A stretch of DNA of 48,183 nucleotides from Xanthobacteraceae bacterium. GTDB lineage: Bacteria > Pseudomonadota > Alphaproteobacteria > Rhizobiales > Xanthobacteraceae. Below are positions 35,216 through 43,612 of this stretch, piece by piece (the stretch's first letter is position 1; each line of letters starts with the position of its first letter). Made by a program: the position numbers and the translations under genes. The DNA lies in assembly GCA_022844485.1 (NCBI GenBank), contig JALHLQ010000029.1, forward strand, positions 1 to 48,183. Direction: 5' to 3'. The notes under the pieces are model-generated. The model was not told the origin of the DNA, did no database searches, and was given only the letters and a program-made list of their open reading frames with translations.

Positions 35216-35497
35216 ATGTCAATGACGTTCGACAAGGTGGCCGACATCATTGCCGAGACCTGTGACATTCCGCGCGACACGATCAAGCCCGAAAGTCACG
35301 CCATCAACGACCTGCAAATCGACAGCCTGGATTTTCTGGATATCGCCTTCGCCATCGACAAGGCGTTCGGCATCAAGCTGCCGCTCGAGCAGTGGACCCA
35401 GGAGGTCAACGACGGCAAGGCTTCCACGGACCAGTATTTCGTGCTGAAAAACCTCTGCACGCATATCGAGCAGCTCGTGGCGGCGAAGACGGCGTGA
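35216..35497 (+). CDS. acpXL: Specialised acyl carrier protein AcpXL
   Basis: A protein of 93 residues carrying the phosphopantetheine-attachment serine (Ser37) in [19 protein letters not shown]. The neighbouring text ([12 protein letters not shown] near the start, [12 protein letters not shown] and [10 protein letters not shown] near the end) matches AcpXL of rhizobia rather than AcpP. AcpXL carries the 27-hydroxyoctacosanoate (or related) chain that LpxXL attaches to lipid A. It is the first gene of a six-gene cluster in the order known from rhizobia. I chose the Met at 35216 (MSMTFDKV); a Met six bases further is also possible, and earlier in-frame codons from 35147 give a non-ACP leader. 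Confidence 0.93.
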   Translation: MSMTFDKVADIIAETCDIPRDTIKPESHAINDLQIDSLDFLDIAFAIDKAFGIKLPLEQWTQEVNDGKASTDQYFVLKNLCTHIEQLVAAKTA

Positions 35498-35509
35498 TCG
35501 CGCATTTCC

Positions 35510-35986
35510 ATGCGTCTTGAATATTTCGAACTGGTCGATCGTGTCGTCTCACTCTCGACAAAGGACGGCACGATCCGCACGCAATCCGCCATTCCAACGC
35601 AAAGCCCGGTCTTCGAGGGTCACTTCCCGGGACACCCGATCATGCCCGGCGTGCTCTTGATCGAGGCGATGGCGCAAACATGCGGGCTGCTGAACCTCGC
35701 CCTCTCGCGCGTGACGACGTTTCCGTTTCTCGCCGGCGTCAATAACGCAAAGCTGCGAACCTTCGTCGCTCCGGGGTCCATGCTCGAGGTGGAAGGGCGC
35801 GTGCTGCACGAAGGCTCCGGCTTCACGCGGACATCCGCCAAGGCTTTCGTGGCCGGCTCGCAAGTCTGCAGCGCGGACTTGACGTTTCGCGTCCTGCCAT
35901 TCCCGAGCCCACACTTCCGTGATCTGACTTTGCAGACCTGCCGCCGGGTGGAGCTGCCGATGGAAGCCTTCGCCGATGGCCCATGA
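35510..35986 (+). CDS. fabZ: 3-hydroxyacyl-ACP dehydratase, FabZ-like, of the VLCFA cluster
   Basis: A protein of 158 residues with the hot-dog-fold dehydratase signature: His38 in FEGHFPGHPIMPGVLL and Glu52 in IEAMAQTCG form the catalytic pair. It removes water from 3-hydroxyacyl-AcpXL during elongation of the very-long-chain fatty acid. It starts 12 bp after acpXL and its end overlaps the next gene by 11 bp. The C-terminal 30 residues are longer than in general FabZ, as expected of the cluster-specific version (fabZXL). No strong ribosome-binding site is seen before the ATG; coupling to acpXL translation is likely. Confidence 0.92.
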   Translation: MRLEYFELVDRVVSLSTKDGTIRTQSAIPTQSPVFEGHFPGHPIMPGVLLIEAMAQTCGLLNLALSRVTTFPFLAGVNNAKLRTFVAPGSMLEVEGRVLHEGSGFTRTSAKAFVAGSQVCSADLTFRVLPFPSPHFRDLTLQTCRRVELPMEAFADGP

Positions 35987-37166
35987 CGGCCGCGAGGTTC
36001 TGATCACCGGCATCGGTCTCGTTTCCTGCCTCGGCGAGGGACCGCAGGCCCATTGGGAAGGGTTGTGCCAGGGCAAGACCGCGCTCGAGCGCACGCATTT
36101 CGCACCCTACCTCGTGCATCCCATCGCACCGCTGGAACTGGACAAGCAGATTCCGAAGCGGAGCGATCAAAGGCAGATGGAGGCCTGGCAGCGCATCGGC
36201 GTCTATGCGGCGGGGCTGGCGCTCGACAGCGCAGGCGCGAAAGGCAACGCCGACCTTCTGTCGCGCATGGACATGATCGTCGCCGCCGGCGGCGGCGAGC
36301 GCGATTGCGCGGTCGACGAGTCGATTCTGACCGAGCTGGCGAAATCGCCGGCGCTGGATCGGCTCTTGAACACGCGGCTGATGAGCGACCTGCGGCCGAC
36401 GCTCTTCCTGGCGCAGCTCGCCAACCTTCTCGCCGGCAACATCTCGATCGTGCATGGCGTGACGGGTTCGTCGCGCACCTTCATGGGCGAGGAGCAATCG
36501 GGCGTCGACGCCGTCCGTATCGCGCTCGCGCGCATCAAGTCGGGTCAGAGCGACATCGCGCTGGTCGGAGGCGCGCTCAACGGCGAGCGCAAGGATCTCA
36601 TCCTCCTCTACGAGCTGGGCGGCCAGTATCTGAAAGGCGACTTCCGGCCGGTGTGGGCGCGCGCGCCGAAGGGCGGGCTCGTGCTCGGATCGCTCGGCGC
36701 GTTTCTCGTGCTCGAAGAACGCGCCCATGCCGAGCGGCGCGGCGCGAAGCCGCTCGCGCGGCTTTCGCGAATCGCATCGGACCGGACGCAGCGCCGGCCC
36801 GGCGATATCGTCCAGGCGATCGAGCGGATGTGGAGCGCCTGCGAGCCCGAACTTTCGCCGGCCGGCCTCGCCGTCATCTCCGGCGCAAGCGGCGCGGAGC
36901 CCGCCACGTCCGAGGAGCGCCGATTCCTGGAAGCGCATGCAGGGATACCGGTGCGGGCGACCGGTTCCTATATTGGACATTCGATGGAGCCGCAGTTCAT
37001 CATGAATATCGGACTGGCGGCGCTGACGCTGGGACATGGACGATTGTTTCCGACGCATGACCCTGCCGGTTTCGAGCAACCGATGGAGGGCGGGCTGCGG
37101 CAGGTCGTCGTCACAAGCATCGGCTACTGGCGAGGCGAGGGGCTGGCTCTGGTCGATGCCGTCTGA
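35976..37166 (+). CDS. Beta-ketoacyl-ACP synthase-like protein lacking key catalytic residues (chain-length-factor-like)
   Basis: A protein of 396 residues with the thiolase/KAS fold: VLITGIGLVSCLGEG at the start and ALVGGALNGERKD and GLVLGSLGAFLVLEE in the core. At the nucleophile position the usual TACASG is replaced by VTGSSRTF, with Ser (165 or 166) in place of Cys. The first catalytic His region (HGTGT in the next gene) is SGASGAE here, with no His. The Lys before the second His is Gly in ATGSYIGH, while that His is kept. This pattern is that of chain-length factors, which pair with an active KAS. It corresponds in position to fabF2XL of the rhizobial cluster. The start overlaps fabZ by 11 bp and the next KAS follows 68 bp later. 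Confidence 0.88.
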   Translation: MAHDGREVLITGIGLVSCLGEGPQAHWEGLCQGKTALERTHFAPYLVHPIAPLELDKQIPKRSDQRQMEAWQRIGVYAAGLALDSAGAKGNADLLSRMDMIVAAGGGERDCAVDESILTELAKSPALDRLLNTRLMSDLRPTLFLAQLANLLAGNISIVHGVTGSSRTFMGEEQSGVDAVRIALARIKSGQSDIALVGGALNGERKDLILLYELGGQYLKGDFRPVWARAPKGGLVLGSLGAFLVLEERAHAERRGAKPLARLSRIASDRTQRRPGDIVQAIERMWSACEPELSPAGLAVISGASGAEPATSEERRFLEAHAGIPVRATGSYIGHSMEPQFIMNIGLAALTLGHGRLFPTHDPAGFEQPMEGGLRQVVVTSIGYWRGEGLALVDAV

Positions 37167-37173
37167 TCTTGAT

Positions 37174-37224
37174 TTGCGCGTGATCTTTTCCGACAACCGC
37201 ACCTCACGTTTCGGATCACGCCCG
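37174..37224. repeat. GCGTGATC-type palindromic intergenic repeat, copy 2
   Basis: Arms GCGTGATC (37178-37185) and GATCACGC (37214-37221) are perfect 8-bp inverted repeats around a 28-nt centre containing TTTTCCGACAACCG. TTGCGCGTGATC is shared exactly with 26822-26833. It fills nearly the whole gap between the two ketosynthase genes. Confidence 0.55.
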
Positions 37225-37234
37225 CGGGGGACCC

Positions 37235-38521
37235 ATGGCTGACAAGCGGGACAAAGCAGGCCGGCCGATCGTTGTCGTGACCGGGCTTGGCGTCGTGACG
37301 TCTCTCGGCGCAGGCCGGGACGACAACTGGAAGCGGCTGACCGCCGGCCAGTCGGGAATTCGCGAGATCACGCGCTTCTGCACCGAAGGTCTGAAGACCA
37401 CGATCGCAGGCACCGTCGATTTCGTCTCGAGCGATCCCCTCCCCGCCCCGGAATTGTCGGAGCGCTTCGCCGCTCTCGCGGCGGACGAAGCGATCGAGCA
37501 ATCCGGCGTCGGGCGGCGCGCCGACTTTCCGGGTCCGTTGTTCCTGGCCGCTCCTCCCATCGAGATGGAATGGCCGCAGCGGATCGAGATGGCGCAGGCC
37601 TCGGGCGCGAACGACACGATCGGCTATGACGACCTGATCCGGATGGCCTCGACGGGCCGCTACGAGCCCTATCACCGGCGCTTTCTCTTTGCCTCGATTG
37701 CCGACAGGCTCGCGGACAGGTTCGGCACGAAGGGCTCGCCGATCACGCTGTCGACGGCTTGCGCCTCGGGCGCGAGCGCCATCCAGCTCGGCGTCGAAGC
37801 CATACGCCGCGGCGAAACGGATGCCGCGCTCTGCATCGGCTCCGATGGCTCGGTGAATCCGGAATCGCTGATCCGCTTTTCGCTTCTGTCCGCGCTCTCC
37901 ACGCAGAACCACCCCCCGCAGGCCGCTTCGAAGCCCTTCGCGAAAAATCGCGATGGCTTCGTCATGGCGGAAGGCGCCGGCGCTCTCGTCCTGGAGAGTC
38001 TCGATGCCGCGCTGGCGCGCGGCGCGCGCATCCTCGGCGTCCTCGAAGGTTGCGGAGAAATGGCCGATTTTTTCCATCGCACGCGCTCCAGCCCGGACGG
38101 CAAGCCGATCATCGGCTGCATCCGGCGTGCGCTCGAAGACGCCGGGCTTGCGCCGGATGACATCGACTACGTCAATCCACACGGCACCGGCACGCCCGAG
38201 AACGACAAGATGGAGTGTGTCGGCGTGATGGCCGTGTTCGGCGACCGCGCCAAGGACATCCCGATCTCCTCGAACAAGTCGATGGTGGGGCATACGCTCT
38301 CCGCCGCCGGCGCGGTCGAGGCCGTGTTCTCGCTGCTCACGCTCGAGCATCAACGCATCCCGCCCACGATCAATTACGCCATTCCGGACCCGGCGATCCC
38401 GCTCGACGTCGTCCCGAACGAGGCGCGCGATGCGCGCGTTCGCCACGTCATCTCCAATTCCTTCGGCTTCGGCGGGCAGAACGTGTCCTTGGTGATGGGG
38501 CGGGAGCCGGTGTGGCACTGA
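37235..38521 (+). CDS. Beta-ketoacyl-ACP synthase (KAS II type) of the VLCFA cluster
   Basis: A protein of 428 residues with an intact active site: Cys176 in LSTACASGAS, His316 in NPHGTGTPEND, Lys348 in SSNKSMVGH and His353. It condenses malonyl groups onto the growing chain on AcpXL. Opening and closing motifs (VVVTGLGVVTSLGAG; ISNSFGFGGQN) are standard. GGGGGACCC precedes the start. By order it corresponds to fabF1XL of rhizobia. Together with the degenerate upstream paralogue it may form a KAS/chain-length-factor heterodimer that sets the C26-C30 length. The alcohol dehydrogenase gene follows after 80 bp. Confidence 0.93.
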   Translation: MADKRDKAGRPIVVVTGLGVVTSLGAGRDDNWKRLTAGQSGIREITRFCTEGLKTTIAGTVDFVSSDPLPAPELSERFAALAADEAIEQSGVGRRADFPGPLFLAAPPIEMEWPQRIEMAQASGANDTIGYDDLIRMASTGRYEPYHRRFLFASIADRLADRFGTKGSPITLSTACASGASAIQLGVEAIRRGETDAALCIGSDGSVNPESLIRFSLLSALSTQNHPPQAASKPFAKNRDGFVMAEGAGALVLESLDAALARGARILGVLEGCGEMADFFHRTRSSPDGKPIIGCIRRALEDAGLAPDDIDYVNPHGTGTPENDKMECVGVMAVFGDRAKDIPISSNKSMVGHTLSAAGAVEAVFSLLTLEHQRIPPTINYAIPDPAIPLDVVPNEARDARVRHVISNSFGFGGQNVSLVMGREPVWH

Positions 38522-38601
38522 GAGCCGCGCACAGTTGACGAACGCCGCGCCGAAACGATAGGCACTACGTTTCCAATCCCGAGATCAGTCCAACCCACGC
38601 C

Positions 38602-39624
38602 ATGCGCGCGCTCACCCTCGTCGCCGACCGCAAGCTCGAGCTTGTGGACCTGACCGCGCCGCCGTCTCCCGGCGAAGGCGAAGTGCAGATCCGCGTCCGC
38701 GCGGTCGGCCTCAACCACATCGATCTGTGGGGTTTCCGCGGGATGGCCTTTGCGAAGCGAACCTATCCGCTCGTGGTCGGCGCCGAGGCGGCCGGCGAGA
38801 TCGCCGGCACAGGTCCCGGCGTGCAGGATTTTCGCCCCGGCGACCCTGTCGTCATGTACGGCGCGCTGACCTGCGGCGCCTGCAAGGCCTGCCGCGCCGG
38901 GCGCGACAATCTGTGCGAGAATGTCGGCGGGCTGATGGGCTTCCACATCGACGGGTTTGCGCGCGAGCTCGTCAATCTGCCGGCGCGGCTCGTGATCAAG
39001 GCGCCGGCCGGCGTGAGCATGCGCGACGCCGCCTGCGCGCCGATCGCCTTCGCGACCGTGCAGCACATGCTCTTCGACAACGCCAAGCTCGAGCCCGGCG
39101 AGACCGTGCTCGTGCATGCGGGGGGCTCGGGCATCGGGACCGCCGCGATCAAGATGGCGAAGGCGATCGGCTGCATGGTGATCACGACCGTCGGCGACGA
39201 CGCCAAGGCGGACAAGGCGCGCGCGCTGGGCGCCGATCACGTCATCAACTACCGCACCGACCGCTTCGAACACGCGGTGCGCAAGATCACCGGCAAGAAG
39301 GGAGTCGATGTCGTCTTCGAGCATGTCGGCGCGGAGACGTTCAGCGGCTCGCTGCTCTCGCTCAAGCGCGGCGGGCGGCTTGTGACCTGCGGGGCGACCT
39401 CCGGCCCCTCGGCGACGCTCAACCTCATGCAGCTTTTTCAGCAGCAGTATCGGATCATCGGCTCGTTCGGCGCGTCCATGCGCAATATTCGCGAGAGCCT
39501 CGAAAAAATGGCCGCCGGCCTGACGCCCGTCATCGACACCGAAGTTCCGCTGGCCGAGTTCGAGCGCGGGCTGGCGCGGCTGGAGAGCCGGCAGGTGTTC
39601 GGAAAAATCATCGTAACGCTGTGA
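38602..39624 (+). CDS. Zinc-type alcohol dehydrogenase/quinone oxidoreductase-like protein of the VLCFA cluster
   Basis: A protein of 340 residues of the medium-chain dehydrogenase/reductase family. Residues GLNHIDLWGFRG, VVGAEAAGEI and a Cys-rich structural-zinc lobe (CGACKACRAGRDNLCEN, about 92-108) resemble Zn-dependent members; the nucleotide loop is HAGGSGIGTAAIKMAK. The catalytic Cys found in true alcohol dehydrogenases is replaced (Asn-His-Ile-Asp), so an enoyl- or quinone-reductase activity is plausible, matching the missing enoyl-reduction step of fatty acid elongation. A gene of this family occupies the same place in the rhizobial acpXL cluster, which supports the role in very-long-chain synthesis. 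Confidence 0.9.
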   Translation: MRALTLVADRKLELVDLTAPPSPGEGEVQIRVRAVGLNHIDLWGFRGMAFAKRTYPLVVGAEAAGEIAGTGPGVQDFRPGDPVVMYGALTCGACKACRAGRDNLCENVGGLMGFHIDGFARELVNLPARLVIKAPAGVSMRDAACAPIAFATVQHMLFDNAKLEPGETVLVHAGGSGIGTAAIKMAKAIGCMVITTVGDDAKADKARALGADHVINYRTDRFEHAVRKITGKKGVDVVFEHVGAETFSGSLLSLKRGGRLVTCGATSGPSATLNLMQLFQQQYRIIGSFGASMRNIRESLEKMAAGLTPVIDTEVPLAEFERGLARLESRQVFGKIIVTL

Positions 39625-39640
39625 GCGCGAGTTTTTTGGT

Positions 39641-40567
39641 ATGGCGTTGAAGTATCGCGTCTGGCTCATGCGCTGGCATCTCAAGCAGCGCATCAACCGC
39701 GTCGGCGGGACCGTCGCCGTCGGATTGCTCCGCCTGATGCGCCGGCTCGACCGCAAGCGCAGCGCCGATTTCGCCGCCTGGGCGTTGCGCGGGCTCGGGC
39801 CCTGGCTCCCGGAGCATCGAACCGGCCGGGCCAATCTGACGGCGGCGTTTCCGGAGAAATCCGCGGTCGAGATCGAGCGAATTCTTGCCGAGGTGTGGGA
39901 TAATCTCGGCCGCGTGGCTGCCGAGTTCGCACATATGGACCGGATGAGCCTGCAAGCGACCGAGGAGCCGGACGGCTCCGATATCGAATACACTCCCGAG
40001 ACGATCGCGCGCTTCAAGGCCCTGCATGCAAGCGGCCAGCCTTCGCTCGTCTTCGCCGCGCATCTCGGCAATTGGGAAGTGCCGGCTCGCGTGGCGGCCT
40101 GGCATGGCTTGCGGACCGCCGTGCTCTATCGGCCGCCGAACATCGCCGCGACCGCGGAAGCGGTTGCCAAGGTGCGCGCCGCGACCATGGGAACGCTCGT
40201 CCCGAGCGGGCGCAATGCGCCGTTTCGGCTTGCATCTCTGCTGGAGCAAGGAACCCATGTCGGCATGCTGGTCGATCAGCACATCGCCAGCGGCGTGCCG
40301 GTGACGTTCTTCGGGCGCCCCTGCAAGGCAAATCCGATGCTGGCGCGCCTTGCGCGGCATTTCGACTGTCCCATCCACGGGACGCGCGCCGTGCGCGTCG
40401 ACCGGCATCGGTTTCGCGCGGAGCTCACCGAAGCCATCGCCCCCGTCCGGGACGCAAACGGACAAATCGACGTCCAAGGCACCATGCAGGCGATCACGTC
40501 GGTCATCGAGGGCTGGGTGCGCGAGCACCCCGGGCAATGGCTGTGGCTGCATCGGAGGTGGCGTTAG
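39641..40567 (+). CDS. lpxXL: Lipid A very-long-chain acyltransferase LpxXL
   Basis: A protein of 308 residues of the LpxL/LpxM (HtrB/MsbB) acyltransferase family. The H-x4-E motif is His141 to Glu146 in AAHLGNWE, and later blocks VDQHIASGVPVTFFG and KANPMLARLARHFDCPI form the acyl-chain groove. It transfers the very-long-chain acyl group from AcpXL to lipid A at the inner membrane; an N-terminal amphipathic/hydrophobic segment near 20-33 probably anchors it. It starts 16 bp after the dehydrogenase gene and ends the cluster. The family call is certain; LpxXL specifically rests on the neighbouring acpXL. Confidence 0.92.
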   Translation: MALKYRVWLMRWHLKQRINRVGGTVAVGLLRLMRRLDRKRSADFAAWALRGLGPWLPEHRTGRANLTAAFPEKSAVEIERILAEVWDNLGRVAAEFAHMDRMSLQATEEPDGSDIEYTPETIARFKALHASGQPSLVFAAHLGNWEVPARVAAWHGLRTAVLYRPPNIAATAEAVAKVRAATMGTLVPSGRNAPFRLASLLEQGTHVGMLVDQHIASGVPVTFFGRPCKANPMLARLARHFDCPIHGTRAVRVDRHRFRAELTEAIAPVRDANGQIDVQGTMQAITSVIEGWVREHPGQWLWLHRRWR

Positions 40568-40571
40568 GGAT

Positions 40572-40589
40572 TGTTGCTTTGCTGCAACA
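40572..40589 (+). terminator. Small hairpin after lpxXL
   Basis: TGTTGC and GCAACA form a 6-bp stem around TTTGCT, four bases after the lpxXL stop, followed by GTTTGG. It is short and lacks a T run, so it is only a weak terminator candidate. Confidence 0.25.
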
Positions 40590-40684
40590 GTTTGGAGCCC
40601 GTCGTGGATATCGACGTCGGGATGGTTAGCCACCTGTTTGGGAACGTGATACCGCTTCGGATGCTGCCGGATGGGGAAACACCA

Positions 40685-41449
40685 ATGCGCCGTGCTGCAC
40701 TCGCCCTTCTCGCCTCGACCAGCCTGTCAACGCCGGCGATCGCCAATTCCGTGGGCCCTTTCAATTGGACCGGCTTCTATGTCGGCGCGCATGCCGGTTA
40801 CAGCTGGGGCTCGATCACCGGAAACAGATTCCAGTCGGTCGTGACGCCTTCCACCTTCACCGGCCCGGGAATCACCGTCACGAATTTCGAGCGAACGCTC
40901 GAGCCTGAGGGCGGGCTCGGCGGACTCCATGCCGGCTATAATATCCAGTTCGGACCTTGGGTCGCCGGGCTGGAGGCTGATATCTTCTGGACGGGTCAAG
41001 ACAGCAGTTTTCAGCTCATCACGCCAAGGCGGTCTTTGGTGAGCGAGGAGTACATCTACCAAGAGACCGTCAAGGCCGAGGTGGAATACGCAGGCACTTT
41101 CCGAGCGCGCCTTGGCCATGCATTCGGTCCGTTTCTTCCGTATGTCACCGCCGGATTTGGATGGGCTCACGTCTCGGCGAGCATCAATTCGTCGCTGCGG
41201 GAGTTCACTTTTCTCGGAGTGACCCCCATCAATTCCGTGAACATCGTTGCCGCGCAATCTCAAACCTTGGTGGGCTGGACGTTAGGCGCGGGGTTCGAGT
41301 ACGCGTTTTCGCCACAGTGGAGCGCGCGCGCGGAGTATCTTCATATCGATCTCGGCGAAGAGGCCTTTTTCACCGGCAGCCGCGGCGGCCATTACGGCTT
41401 GCGGGACCATATCGCGCGCGTCGGCATCAGCTATCGCATCGGCCCGTGA
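40685..41449 (+). CDS. Outer-membrane beta-barrel protein (Omp25/Omp31-like)
   Basis: A protein of 254 residues with a signal peptide (1-20, ending AIA) and the family opening FNWTGFYVGAHAGYSWG. Alternating amphipathic strands follow, with Gly-rich turns such as GGLGGLHAGYNIQFG and WVAGLEADIFW; later strands include GTFRARLGHAFGPFLPYVTA and WTLGAGFEYAF. The C-terminus HIARVGISYRIGP ends close to an aromatic/basic terminal strand. Eight-stranded porins of this type are abundant in Rhizobiales outer membranes. I chose the Met at 40685 because it gives the signal peptide and has GGGGAAAC upstream. It follows the lipid A cluster but is probably transcribed separately. Confidence 0.88.
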   Translation: MRRAALALLASTSLSTPAIANSVGPFNWTGFYVGAHAGYSWGSITGNRFQSVVTPSTFTGPGITVTNFERTLEPEGGLGGLHAGYNIQFGPWVAGLEADIFWTGQDSSFQLITPRRSLVSEEYIYQETVKAEVEYAGTFRARLGHAFGPFLPYVTAGFGWAHVSASINSSLREFTFLGVTPINSVNIVAAQSQTLVGWTLGAGFEYAFSPQWSARAEYLHIDLGEEAFFTGSRGGHYGLRDHIARVGISYRIGP

Positions 41450-41479
41450 TGGGGGCTCGCGCGGCAATCCGCTGACTGC

Positions 41480-42469
41480 ATGAACACGCAGGGCCGTCAG
41501 ATCAGCGACGCAAGCGAGTGGTCCGCACGCCGGCCGGACGCGTCGCGCAATCTCGTGATCGTCCATGAACCCGACATCCAGGACATCGCCGATCTTGAAT
41601 CCATCGCCGGCGAGGTCGAGGCGGCCGCGCCCGATATCGAGGTGTTCGTCGCCTCGAACGACATTCCGTCTTCTACCACGCGAAAGCAGGCGGCGCGGCG
41701 GCCGGCGCTGATCTATTCCCCGACCGTGCTGCGGCGCTTTCAGCCCGCGCGCGGCAAGGTCTATGCCGGAGCCTTGATCCGCAAGGATGTGCAGGCACGG
41801 CGGCTCACCGATGCCGGCGTGTCCGTTCCTGATTTCGCCATCCTGGCCGGCGATTTCGATCTCGATCCGGCGCGTTTCGGTCCGCTGGTCATGGTGAAGC
41901 CGACCGGTTTCACGTCGCATGGCCGCGGGATCGAAATCGTGCGGACCAGTGAACTCGCCGGGCAGGGCTGGCGTGGTCATGCCGCGGTCAAGCGTGCCGG
42001 GCACAGGCCCATCGTCCAACGCTTCATCGACACCGGCGAGCTTCCCTCGCACTACCGGGTCCTGACCTTTTTCGGCACGCCGATCTTCGGCTTCAGAGCC
42101 GTATCCACCGTGCCGCGGCCGGCGCTCGATTCCCCTCCTGAAACGCTTGCGGCTGGCCCGTTCATGGCCAAGCACGGCCAACGGACGCTCGTTGCTCCGG
42201 TCGAAGCCGACGTGCTCGATCTCGCGCGCAAGACGTTCGAGGCGATTCCCGAAGTGGCGCTGCACGGCTGCGACCTCATTCGCGACAAGGCGAGCGGCCG
42301 GCTCTACGTGCTGGAGATCAACCCGGGCGGCAATACGTGGTCGTTCTCGTCGACCTGGGCCGACATGCTGAGGCGCGAGCTGCGGATGCAAGACCTCGCC
42401 TCGCAGTTCGACGCCTGGAAGACTTGCGCGCGCATTCTCATCGAGCGCACGCGGGCAGAGGCCGTGTAG
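41480..42469 (+). CDS. ATP-grasp domain protein of unknown substrate
   Basis: A protein of 329 residues. The middle and C-terminal parts show an ATP-grasp fold: VMVKPTGFTSHGRGIEIVR (phosphate-binding loop region), IVQRFIDTGELPSHYRVLTF (adenine-binding strand) and LYVLEINPGGNTWSFSST with the conserved metal-binding Glu and Asn. The N-terminal domain resembles a Rossmann-like pre-ATP-grasp region (ASRNLVIVHEPDIQDIADLE). Enzymes of this superfamily join a carboxylate to an amine or thiol. Nothing near it suggests the substrate. It starts 30 bp after the barrel gene without a clear ribosome-binding site and is convergent with the PotF-like gene, 9 bp apart. Confidence 0.8.
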   Translation: MNTQGRQISDASEWSARRPDASRNLVIVHEPDIQDIADLESIAGEVEAAAPDIEVFVASNDIPSSTTRKQAARRPALIYSPTVLRRFQPARGKVYAGALIRKDVQARRLTDAGVSVPDFAILAGDFDLDPARFGPLVMVKPTGFTSHGRGIEIVRTSELAGQGWRGHAAVKRAGHRPIVQRFIDTGELPSHYRVLTFFGTPIFGFRAVSTVPRPALDSPPETLAAGPFMAKHGQRTLVAPVEADVLDLARKTFEAIPEVALHGCDLIRDKASGRLYVLEINPGGNTWSFSSTWADMLRRELRMQDLASQFDAWKTCARILIERTRAEAV

Positions 42470-42478
42470 CGCCTTGCC

Positions 42479-43579
42479 TTACCGGCCCGTCTTGATCCGC
42501 GTCCACAGCCTGTTCATCAGCCGCTGCGTCTTCTGATCGCTGGCCGAGATCGTGTAGAGCTTTTGCATCATCGCGGGCGGCGGATAGATGGTCGGATCGT
42601 TGAGAATCGCGGGCGCGATGAACTGCTGGCTGGCCAGATTGCCGTTGGCGTAGGAGATGAAATTCGTGTTGCGCGCGGCAATATCCGGGCGCTGCAGAAA
42701 ATCGATGAATTCGTGCGCCTCCCGCACGTTCCTTGCGTCTTTCGGGATGGCGAGATTATCGAACCAGAGCTGCGTGCCCTCCTGCGGAATCGCGTAGCCG
42801 ATCTCGACGCCGTTCTTGGCCTCGGCGGCGCGCTTCTGCGCTTGCTTGATGTCGCCGGAGAAGCCGAGCACCAGGCAGATTTCGCCGCCTGCGAGCGCAT
42901 TCAAATACTCGGAGGAGTGGAATTTGCGCACGAACGGCCGGATCCTTGAGATGAGAGCCGCCGCCTTTTCAAGGTCCCCCGGGGTCTTGCTGTTCGGGTC
43001 GAGACCCAGATGCTGCAAGGCGGCCGGAAAGACGTCGTCCGCTGCGTCGAGCATGTGCACGCCGCAGCTTGCGAATTTGCCGAGGATGTCGGGATTGAAG
43101 ATGACGTCCCAGCCCCGAACCGACACAGTGGGCCCGAGGATCTCGCGTGCCTTGCGGACGTTGTAGCCGATCCCCGTCGTGCCCCACATGTAGTTCACGG
43201 CAAACTGGTTGCCGGGGTCGTAAGCTTGCAGGCGCTGCGTGATCTCCGGCCACATATGCTTCAAGCCGGGAAGCTGCGCGCGGTCGAGCTTCTGAAAGAC
43301 GCCGGCCTTGATCTGCCGCTCCAGAAAATAGCCGGTCGGCACGACCACGTCATAGCCCGAGCGGCCGGCGAGCAGTTTGGTCTCGAGGATGTCGTTGCTG
43401 TCGAAGGTGTCGTAGCGCACCTTGATGCCGGTCTCGCGGGTGAAGTCCTCGATCACCTTGGGATCGATGTAGTCGGACCAATTGTAGACGTTCACCACCC
43501 GCTCGCTTTGCGCCATGACGGCGGCCGCGCCGATGGCGCCAATCGCCGCGGCGGTTGCGATCAGGCGGAAAAGGCGCAT
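42479..43579 (-). CDS. Polyamine-type ABC transporter substrate-binding protein (PotF/PotD-like)
   Basis: A protein of 366 residues with a signal peptide (1-23, ending VMA). The mature part opens with VVNVYNWSDYIDPKVIEDF, the putrescine/spermidine binding-protein signature, followed by YDVVVPTGYFLERQI, NYMWGTTGIGYN and WFDNLAIPKDARN. PotF binds putrescine and PotD spermidine in the periplasm. GAGGAAG lies about 8 nt before the start. No PotG/H/I permease or ATPase genes are beside it, so it is an orphan binding protein here. It follows the class I aminotransferase after 33 bp, which may hint at shared amine metabolism. Confidence 0.9.
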   Translation of the reverse strand: MRLFRLIATAAAIGAIGAAAVMAQSERVVNVYNWSDYIDPKVIEDFTRETGIKVRYDTFDSNDILETKLLAGRSGYDVVVPTGYFLERQIKAGVFQKLDRAQLPGLKHMWPEITQRLQAYDPGNQFAVNYMWGTTGIGYNVRKAREILGPTVSVRGWDVIFNPDILGKFASCGVHMLDAADDVFPAALQHLGLDPNSKTPGDLEKAAALISRIRPFVRKFHSSEYLNALAGGEICLVLGFSGDIKQAQKRAAEAKNGVEIGYAIPQEGTQLWFDNLAIPKDARNVREAHEFIDFLQRPDIAARNTNFISYANGNLASQQFIAPAILNDPTIYPPPAMMQKLYTISASDQKTQRLMNRLWTRIKTGR

Positions 43580-43612
43580 GGACGGTTCTTCCTCCTCGCT
43601 ATCGAGTTTTCC

